Assembly (NCBI GenBank): GCA_017417085.1
Contig: JAFPZV010000205.1
Location: 1-7,291 of the forward strand
Direction of reading: 5' to 3'
From: Deltaproteobacteria bacterium
Lineage (GTDB): Bacteria; Desulfobacterota; Desulfuromonadia; Desulfuromonadales; JAAYDE01
Length of the DNA stretch: 7,291 nucleotides
Shown here piece after piece: positions 1 to 4,695 of the stretch. The number at the start of each line of letters is the position of its first letter. The first letter of the stretch is position 1. The notes below the pieces were generated by a model. That model did not search any database and was not told the origin of the DNA. It saw nothing but the letters and a program-made list of their open reading frames with translations. The position numbers and the translations under genes are program-made.

Positions 1-1119
1 GAAAGGCTTTCCTTCCTCTTTTCGGATGCCGTGGCCGCGCTGCATTCCAACCCTGTCGCGCCCGTTGTCGTTGAGAACGCGCCGGCCCAGTCCATTGTCA
101 TGGATACGCCGGACCTCACGCGCATACCTGTCCCGACCCACGCCCTGCGCGACGGCGGACCCTACTTCTCCAACTGCGTCGTCATTGCACGGGATCCGGA
201 AACCGGCGTACGCAATACCTCCGTGCACAGGCTGATGGTCACGGGCAAGGACCGCCTCGGGCTGCTCATGGATGTGGGCCGCCACCTGCGCAATTACTAC
301 GAACGCGCCGAGGCCATGGGCAAACCCCTGGAAATCACCATCAACAACGGCCCCCATCCCGCCTTCTATGTCGCGGCCATCACACCCAGCGCCGCTGCCC
401 CGATCGATGTGGACGAACTTGCCGTCGCCTCCTATCTCCTTGGAGAGCCGGCCCGCCTGTGCCGCAGCCGCACCGTTGAGGTTGAGGGCATCGCCGATTC
501 CCAGATGATCATGGAAGCGGAGATCCTGCCGCATGTGCGCGAGCCGGAAGGCCCTTTTGGTGAAGTCAGCGGCTACTATGCCTCACGGGAAGACCGCTGG
601 GTGGTGCACATCAAAGCCATCACGCTGAACGAATCGCCGGTGATCCACATGTTGCACCCCGGCCGTGAAGTATGGAATTCCGTCGGACTCGGCGTAGAGG
701 CGAACATGTTCCAGACGATATCCCGCCAGGTGCCCGGACTGAAGAAGGTTTACCTGACGCACGGCGGCAGCCATTACGGAGCCGTGCTGCAGCTGGATCC
801 GCCCAGGAATGGCATGGCGAAAAACGCCATCCTCGCGGCCTTTGCCGCCTTTCCGCCGCTGCAGATGGTTCGCGTCGTCAACAGCGACGTCAACGTTTAC
901 GACCCGGAAGACGTGGAACGGGCCATGGTCACGCGCTGCGATCCCGCAAAAGACGTGATCATCATCCAGAACGCCTTCTGCCACGAACTCAATCCCACCG
1001 TTAAAGACAACATCGGCGCGAAAATCGGCTTTGACTGCACATACCCCGTGCCCAAGCCCGCCCGCTATGAAAAGATCGCGTACAAACCGGTCGATCTTTC
1101 CGGGTATGAAATAGCCTGA
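1..1119 (+). CDS. ubiD: UbiD-family prenylated-FMN-dependent decarboxylase, 5' truncated by window edge
   Basis: The reading frame is open from base 1 to the TGA at 1117-1119, giving 372 visible residues. UbiD proteins are usually about 420-520 aa, so roughly 60-130 N-terminal residues lie outside the window. The GTG at 31 is an internal codon, not a credible start. Numbering from the first visible codon, the block HRLMVTGKDRLG contains R77, and EPEGPFGE contains E183 and E188. Their spacing matches the catalytic Arg-Glu-Glu set of the family (Fdc1 R173/E277/E282), so the prFMN active site looks intact. The C-terminal part (VVNSDVNVYDPEDVERAM, then a DVIIIQNA segment) is also typical. The family performs reversible non-oxidative decarboxylation of aromatic or unsaturated acids using prFMN made by UbiX; no ubiX is visible here. 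The substrate cannot be assigned: 4-hydroxy-3-polyprenylbenzoate, a menaquinone precursor or a catabolic substrate are all possible. Confidence 0.93.
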   Translation, partial: ERLSFLFSDAVAALHSNPVAPVVVENAPAQSIVMDTPDLTRIPVPTHALRDGGPYFSNCVVIARDPETGVRNTSVHRLMVTGKDRLGLLMDVGRHLRNYYERAEAMGKPLEITINNGPHPAFYVAAITPSAAAPIDVDELAVASYLLGEPARLCRSRTVEVEGIADSQMIMEAEILPHVREPEGPFGEVSGYYASREDRWVVHIKAITLNESPVIHMLHPGREVWNSVGLGVEANMFQTISRQVPGLKKVYLTHGGSHYGAVLQLDPPRNGMAKNAILAAFAAFPPLQMVRVVNSDVNVYDPEDVERAMVTRCDPAKDVIIIQNAFCHELNPTVKDNIGAKIGFDCTYPVPKPARYEKIAYKPVDLSGYEIA

Positions 1120-1149
1120 TCTCTGGCAAGCGGCTTCACGGTGTCCATG

Positions 1150-1183
1150 AAAAAAGCGCCTCATCCCTCGCGGGATGAGGCGC
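1150..1183 (-). terminator. Intrinsic terminator of the dinJ-yafQ module
   Basis: A perfect 12-bp stem (arms 1156-1167 and 1172-1183) encloses a four-base TCGC loop. On the minus strand it is followed directly by six T residues (A-tract 1150-1155 on plus), so it should end transcripts coming from the toxin gene, whose stop is 41 nt upstream. On the plus strand it lies 36 nt after the ubiD stop but lacks an adjacent T-run. The only T-tract there is about 20 nt later (1204-1210), so action on ubiD transcripts is less certain. Confidence 0.9.
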
Positions 1184-1223
1184 ATGACAACCTGAAAAAT
1201 TTGTTTTTTTAGAGCATTTTCCG

Positions 1224-1496
1224 TCAGAACAAATCCGAATGTGAGCCTGTGCGGAAAAGAAAAAGTTCCAGTTCCTCCTGCTCGATCCGGTACACCAGGA
1301 GCCAGTCCGGTTGCACATGGCACTCCCGAAATCCGACATAATCTCCGGTCAATTCATGGTCACGATACTTTTTGTCCAGTTTCTTTCCATCAGCCAACGT
1401 GTTGACAACCATCCGTAACAGATCAAGGTTTAGTCCGCGTTTCTGTGCATATTTTAAATCTTTTTTGAAGTGGTTTGACAGGACGACTCTAAGCAT
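1224..1496 (-). CDS. yafQ: YafQ-family mRNA interferase toxin (RelE/ParE superfamily)
   Basis: This 90-aa protein has the size and sequence pattern of E. coli YafQ, a ribosome-dependent endoribonuclease that cleaves mRNA during translation and is neutralised by DinJ. The recognisable C-terminal half contains YRDHELTGDYVGFRECHV, PDWLLVYRI and FRTGSHSDLF. H47, H60, D64, W65 and H86 align with the YafQ catalytic or important residues H50, H63, D67, W68 and H87, so the toxin is predicted to be active. Its ATG overlaps the antitoxin stop codon by 8 nt (ATGCTTAG), a common arrangement that couples toxin translation to antitoxin translation. A purine-rich stretch (ACGAGG) inside the end of the antitoxin gene may serve as ribosome binding site. 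The strong terminator at 1150-1183 closes the transcript. Confidence 0.93.
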   Translation of the reverse strand: MLRVVLSNHFKKDLKYAQKRGLNLDLLRMVVNTLADGKKLDKKYRDHELTGDYVGFRECHVQPDWLLVYRIEQEELELFLFRTGSHSDLF

Positions 1497-1770
1497 CGGC
1501 GAGAACCTCGTTCAAGGCGTCGTCAAAGGAATCATATCGCTTATAGGCTGCCGGATTCTCTTTCATTTCTGCATATTCGGAAAGAGCGGCGCGTGTCTCG
1601 GCATTTGGCGTTGCTCTCCTCACTTCAAACGGTAATCCGTCATGGCTCACCGCACTTTTAAGAAACATGATAATAGCCGTGGACATATTCATACCGAGAT
1701 CAGAAAACAGGGATTCCGCCTGGGCTTTCAACTCGCTATCGACACGGACGTTAATATTGGCTGTAGCCAT
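1489..1770 (-). CDS. dinJ: DinJ/RelB-family antitoxin (ribbon-helix-helix)
   Basis: This 93-aa antitoxin is encoded just upstream of the yafQ-like toxin. The N-terminal part (residues 1-45) shows the RelB/DinJ ribbon-helix-helix layout: a beta strand, NINVRVD, followed by KAQAESLFSDLGMNMSTA and the helix IIMFLKSAV. It continues with GLPFEVRR, a family-typical segment. The acidic, flexible C-terminus (residues 60-93, ending DDALNEVLADA) would wrap and inhibit the toxin. The start chosen is the ATG at 1768-1770, with AAGGAG six bases upstream. An ATG two codons earlier sits directly against that AAGGAG and is unlikely. An in-frame upstream extension to 1821 runs into the promoter and is rejected. 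The protein is expected to repress its own promoter alone and together with toxin. Confidence 0.92.
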   Translation of the reverse strand: MATANINVRVDSELKAQAESLFSDLGMNMSTAIIMFLKSAVSHDGLPFEVRRATPNAETRAALSEYAEMKENPAAYKRYDSFDDALNEVLADA

Positions 1771-1790
1771 TTTCATCTCCTTTCCTTGTT

Positions 1791-1849
1791 TTCGATATAT
1801 CATATGCCGTATCGCAAACAATGTAAATACAATGTTTTACAATATCGAA
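1791..1849. repeat. Operator-like repeats around the dinJ-yafQ promoter
   Basis: Two kinds of repeat are visible. On the plus strand ACAATGT occurs at 1818-1824 and 1829-1835, with a variant ACAATAT at 1839-1845. The starts are 11 and 10 bp apart, one helical turn, and the array covers the -35 box and the region upstream. An 8-bp inverted repeat, TTCGATAT (1791-1798) and ATATCGAA (1842-1849), brackets the whole promoter. A short palindrome-like TGTAAATACA (1822-1831) overlaps the -35. Such arrays suit cooperative binding by a ribbon-helix-helix antitoxin; binding itself is inferred. Confidence 0.5.
1799..1827 (-). promoter_or_regulatory. Promoter of dinJ-yafQ
   Basis: On the minus strand a TTTACA -35 hexamer (1822-1827) and a TATGAT -10 hexamer (1799-1804) are separated by exactly 17 bp (1805-1821); each matches the sigma70 consensus at five of six positions. 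Transcription would start near 1792, leaving a leader of about 22 nt that contains the AAGGAG Shine-Dalgarno. The position supports the ATG at 1770 as antitoxin start. The -35 lies inside the repeat array described separately, as expected for an autorepressed toxin-antitoxin operon. Confidence 0.75.
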
Positions 1850-1866
1850 TACGCCCCCGCGCGGTG

Positions 1867-1950
1867 TTATAACAAATCTTTGGGAATGCCATTCAACGGT
1901 ATGCCCCGCGCTTCAACCGCTTCATGCAACAATTGCTGCAGGCTTGTCTG
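1867..1950 (-). other. Possible remnant of an antitoxin-like gene (C-terminal 27 codons)
   Basis: The minus strand reads 27 sense codons (Q, T, S, then LQQLLHEAVEARGIPLN, then GIPKDLL) and a TAA at 1867-1869. No start codon lies in frame nearby, and upstream the frame enters the ygiW terminator, so it cannot be a complete gene as it stands. The segment has protein-like amphipathic character and loosely resembles the helix-to-GLPFE region of the neighbouring DinJ (shared pattern LxxAVxxxGxP). It may be the tail of a deleted gene, or chance. No function is assigned. Confidence 0.2.
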
Positions 1951-1951
1951 G

Positions 1952-1985
1952 AAAAAAGTAAGCCCCCGGACTCTGCCGGGGGCTT
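1952..1985 (-). terminator. Intrinsic terminator downstream of ygiW-like gene
   Basis: A perfect 10-bp GC-rich stem (1960-1969 with 1976-1985, AAGCCCCCGG and its complement) has a six-base loop. On the minus strand it is followed by AC and then six T residues (1952-1957 A-tract on plus). It lies 30 nt past the stop of the OB-fold gene and should end that transcript, insulating it from the toxin-antitoxin promoter downstream. Confidence 0.9.
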
Positions 1986-2015
1986 CTCAATCTCTGGCCG
2001 GTTAAAAAGGCACCG

Positions 2016-2405
2016 TTATCGGATTTCCAAACTCTTTACGTCAATCTTTGTCCGTTCCATCAGTTCCTTGTCAACTTCACCGTACAGGCGGACGGTCGTT
2101 TGTGGCGTGACAGTGCGCCCCAGGAACAGCTCGTCGTCAATGTCCACTACTATTTCTCCCGTAGAGTCGCGGAACAGGTAATGCTCGTGATCCCCCCCCG
2201 CACGGCTTACAATATGTCCTGTAAGTACAACCGGGGTATCATCCCTGGCAGATTTGGCCTGAGCTACGGTGGTTACGCCGGCTTGCCCACCGGGGCCCTG
2301 GAAGCCTCCCTGGCCGGCAGATGAAGCGCCGCCCTGGAAACCGCCAACGGCCCAACCGGGAAAAGCGAAGAAAAGAACCAAAGACAGTGCAACGAAAAAG
2401 CGCAT
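2016..2405 (-). CDS. YgiW/YdeI-family periplasmic OB-fold (BOF) stress-tolerance protein
   Basis: This 129-aa secreted protein belongs to the bacterial OB-fold (BOF, NirD/YgiW/YdeI) family. Residues 1-19 form a signal peptide (charged start, hydrophobic FFVALSLVLFFAF, AxA-like WAV end). Residues 21-43 are a Gly/Gln-rich linker carrying two GGFQG motifs. The OB-fold occupies about 45-129, with VVLTGHIV, YLFRDSTGEIVVDID, GRTVTPQTTVRLYGEVDKE and the terminal IDVKSLEI, all diagnostic blocks. Family members are linked to tolerance of peroxide, metals or cationic peptides; the exact ligand is unknown. The start is the ATG at 2403-2405, preceded by GGAGG at five-base spacing; a start ten codons upstream lacks such a site. 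It is downstream of rtcB on the same strand but has a credible promoter of its own and a strong terminator. Confidence 0.88.
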   Translation of the reverse strand: MRFFVALSLVLFFAFPGWAVGGFQGGASSAGQGGFQGPGGQAGVTTVAQAKSARDDTPVVLTGHIVSRAGGDHEHYLFRDSTGEIVVDIDDELFLGRTVTPQTTVRLYGEVDKELMERTKIDVKSLEIR

Positions 2406-2472
2406 GGGGACCTCCATTGTTAATGATTTTACCAAAGATTACAGCCTCTTTTCCTTTTTCACCACTGAAACC

Positions 2473-2481
2473 AGTATAGCA
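2473..2481 (-). promoter_or_regulatory. Extended -10 promoter of the ygiW-like gene
   Basis: On the minus strand, TGC (2479-2481) directly precedes TATACT (2473-2478), which forms an extended -10 element; the hexamer matches TATAAT at five positions. No good -35 is present at the usual distance, which is tolerated by extended -10 promoters. The start site would be near 2466, giving a leader of about 60 nt before the ATG at 2405. It sits 65 bp past the rtcB stop, so ygiW can be expressed independently of the upstream operon. Confidence 0.55.
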
Positions 2482-2545
2482 TACCTGTCCAATTGGGGGA
2501 GAACAATTCCGTAGTCAATTCCATGGATATTTTACAAGCCCGATT

Positions 2546-3748
2546 TTATTCGGCGGCCTTAAAGTTGTAGACTGGTTGGATCCGCTTCACAATGTCGGCG
2601 GTCGGGCCTATATGATCAACGATATCATTCATGCTCTTGTAGGCCATGGGCGCTTCATCAAGCGTAGCTTTCGATACACAGGTCGAAAAGATGCCCGACA
2701 TTTCGGAGCGGTATTCTTCCAGCGAAAGTGAGTTCATCGCGGCCTTGCGGGACATGAGCCTTCCCGCTCCGTGCGGAGCGGAACAGTTCCAGTCCGGGTT
2801 GCCCTTGCCAAGGCATATCAGACTGCCATCGCGCATGTTGATCGGGATGAGGAGTTTTTCATGCTTCCGGGCGGAAACGGCTCCCTTGCGCAGGATCATG
2901 CTTTCCGTGTCGATATAGTTATGGATGGTCGTGAACTGTTCCTCTGGCGTCAAATGGAGGCCCTTCACGATCGTCTGCACCATCGCCCGGCGATTTTCCA
3001 TGGCAAAGCCCTGGACGATCCTCATATCATGGATATACTCATCAAAGAGCCTGCCCTCGACATAGGCAAGGTCCTTCGGAATATCAATCGGATGCTCCTT
3101 GCGCATTTTTCGTATCATCGGCTCGATTTCCCGGTGCCGGCCAGCCGCCTTGAGTTCCTCTATCATGGCATTGAGCTGATACCGGGCACCTCCCCACAGG
3201 GCATATCGTCCCTGATTCTGGTAGTATTCGGCCACTTCAAGTCCGATATGCCTGGAGCCGGAATGCACAATAAGGTACAGGCAGCCTTCATCATCACAGT
3301 CGAGCTCGATGAAGTGATTGCCGCCTCCAAGCGTGCCAACACTGTGAACCGCCCTGTCCAGCTTAACCTGGTCCGCGCAGCGTAGTTCTCGCAGGCTCTC
3401 CATGATCTCCGGCGCGTAGGGGGTCTTGCGGATATCCTGCCCGGACGGGATTTGACGGCGAATCAGATCGTCAAGTCTGGAAAAGTCAACGCTGCGCTCT
3501 TTGAGCCTGACCGTTTCCATGCCGCAGCCAATATCGACGCCAACCATGCCCGGGACGATTTTGTCCCTGATGGTCATGGTGGTGCCAATGGTGCAGCCCT
3601 TGCCGGCATGCACGTCGGGCATTATACGGATCCTGCAGTCCTTGAACGCTTCCTGATCGCAGACAGCGCGTATCTGCCCCTCCGCAAGCTCTTCCAGTTC
3701 ATCGGCATAGCAGAACGCCGTATTCCATTTTCCTCTGATTTCGATCAT
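2546..3748 (-). CDS. rtcB: RtcB-family RNA-splicing/repair ligase
   Basis: This 400-aa protein matches bacterial RtcB in length (E. coli 408 aa) and motifs. RtcB is a Mn2+/GTP-dependent ligase joining 2',3'-cyclic-phosphate (3'-phosphate) ends to 5'-OH RNA ends. The metal and guanylylation residues are all visible: D72 and C75 in VGVDIGCGM, N144 and H145 in GGGNHFIEL, H162 in VHSGSR, H276 in HNYI, and the GMP-acceptor His H326 in APHGAGRLMSR. These align with E. coli D75, C78, N167, H168, H185, H281 and H337, so activity is predicted. Its ATG overlaps the btuF TGA (ATGA, 3745-3748), with AGGGGA nine bases upstream inside btuF, so translation is probably coupled. Unlike the E. coli locus, no rtcA, rtcR or archease gene adjoins it. 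A physiological RNA substrate cannot be read from sequence. Confidence 0.95.
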   Translation of the reverse strand: MIEIRGKWNTAFCYADELEELAEGQIRAVCDQEAFKDCRIRIMPDVHAGKGCTIGTTMTIRDKIVPGMVGVDIGCGMETVRLKERSVDFSRLDDLIRRQIPSGQDIRKTPYAPEIMESLRELRCADQVKLDRAVHSVGTLGGGNHFIELDCDDEGCLYLIVHSGSRHIGLEVAEYYQNQGRYALWGGARYQLNAMIEELKAAGRHREIEPMIRKMRKEHPIDIPKDLAYVEGRLFDEYIHDMRIVQGFAMENRRAMVQTIVKGLHLTPEEQFTTIHNYIDTESMILRKGAVSARKHEKLLIPINMRDGSLICLGKGNPDWNCSAPHGAGRLMSRKAAMNSLSLEEYRSEMSGIFSTCVSKATLDEAPMAYKSMNDIVDHIGPTADIVKRIQPVYNFKAAE

Positions 3749-4656
3749 GGGCCCATGTCCCCTGTTTCATCCCGGCGAGACGCCCAACCGTCCAGCGCCC
3801 GCTCCAGTGCCCGCAGCCCAAGAAGCAGACGCGGGCCTGGACGGCAGAGCCAGTCGGCGGGAACAACCCGCACCCGCCCGGCAAGCGCCGGGGCATGGAC
3901 GCGGAAAAAGGCCGCCGGATCCTCATCCTGCGCGTGGGAGACCGCAATAATGATATCCGGATCGGCGGCAAGCAGAGCTTCGCGGCTCCAGACCGGATAG
4001 GAAGCGCCGCCATCCGGCACCAGATTGTCCGCTCCGGCCGCTGCCAGCAGTTCTCCGCCCAGGGTGCGCGGCGTGCAGACCATCAGCGGACGCAGCATGA
4101 TGCAGAGCACCACCTTCGGCCTTTGACGGCCGGCACTCCGCGTCCGCACCGCCGCAAGTTCCCGTTCCATGGAATCCGCAAGCGCCTGACCCTCCCGGGC
4201 CCGGCCGGCAAGTTCCGCCAGGATGCGGATATCGTTCAGGGTGGCGGAGATACTGCGCGCATACACCACGTAGACGGCCAATCCCAATTTCTCGAGCGCG
4301 CCCACAAACCCGCGCGAGTGACAGTCGGCGGTGGCAAACACCAGATCGGGCTTCAGCGCCACGATTGCCTCCAGGCTCGGGCGATCGTAGCGACCCACAC
4401 TGGGCAAGCGGGCGGCCCGGGGCGGATAGTCGCTGAACTCGGTGATGCCCGCCAGCGTCTTTTCCGCCCCTACCGCATAAAGAATTTCCGTGACGCTGGG
4501 CACCAGCGACACGATGCGGCGCGGCGTCTGCGGCACCTCGACAAGGCGCCCCACCGCATCCCGCACACTGCGGGCGCTGGCGGCGGAAGGCCAAAAGGCA
4601 AGGCTCACCGCCGCCAGGAGTACAAACGCAAAAAAAGCAGAACGCCCGCCGCGCAT
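3745..4656 (-). CDS. btuF: Periplasmic cobalamin-binding protein of a BtuFCD ABC importer
   Basis: This 303-aa class III solute-binding protein has a signal peptide at about residues 1-29 (hydrophobic FFAFVLLAAVSLAF, then SAASA cleavage site, no lipobox). The mature part matches E. coli BtuF along its length: RRIVSLVPSVTEILYAVG, ITEFSDYPPRA, SLEAIVALKPDLVFA, VWSREALLAADPDIII and the final ADWLCRPGPRLLLGL. E96 (SLEAIVAL) and E226 (SREALL) align with the two surface glutamates that dock BtuF on BtuC arginines, suggesting it delivers corrinoid to BtuCD; no btuC or btuD is in the window. The ATG at 4656 is preferred because AAGGG lies nine bases upstream; an in-frame ATG at 4665 abuts that site. 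The gene follows btuB by 39 nt and overlaps rtcB by 4 nt. Its position behind the B12 riboswitch supports a cobalamin rather than iron-chelate ligand. Confidence 0.92.
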   Translation of the reverse strand: MRGGRSAFFAFVLLAAVSLAFWPSAASARSVRDAVGRLVEVPQTPRRIVSLVPSVTEILYAVGAEKTLAGITEFSDYPPRAARLPSVGRYDRPSLEAIVALKPDLVFATADCHSRGFVGALEKLGLAVYVVYARSISATLNDIRILAELAGRAREGQALADSMERELAAVRTRSAGRQRPKVVLCIMLRPLMVCTPRTLGGELLAAAGADNLVPDGGASYPVWSREALLAADPDIIIAVSHAQDEDPAAFFRVHAPALAGRVRVVPADWLCRPGPRLLLGLRALERALDGWASRRDETGDMGP

Positions 4657-4695
4657 CACATCCATCCCTTAAAATACATCAGGCCTCATGCTTTT

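Noticed and set aside
1204..1210. T-run on plus strand as a terminator of ubiD
   Set aside because: It is about 20 nt from the nearest strong stem and no hairpin ends directly before it.
583..1323. Minus-strand frame of 246 codons opposite ubiD
   Set aside because: It is a shadow of ubiD, extends through the terminator at 1150-1183 and overlaps yafQ in another frame.
2521..2550. Possible weak hairpin terminator after rtcB
   Set aside because: The only stem is about four pairs (CCGA/TCGG) followed by mixed sequence without a T-run, too weak to call; readthrough into ygiW remains possible.
2771..3385. Plus-strand frame of 204 codons opposite rtcB
   Set aside because: The opposing rtcB frame has every catalytic motif; the antisense translation matches no known family.
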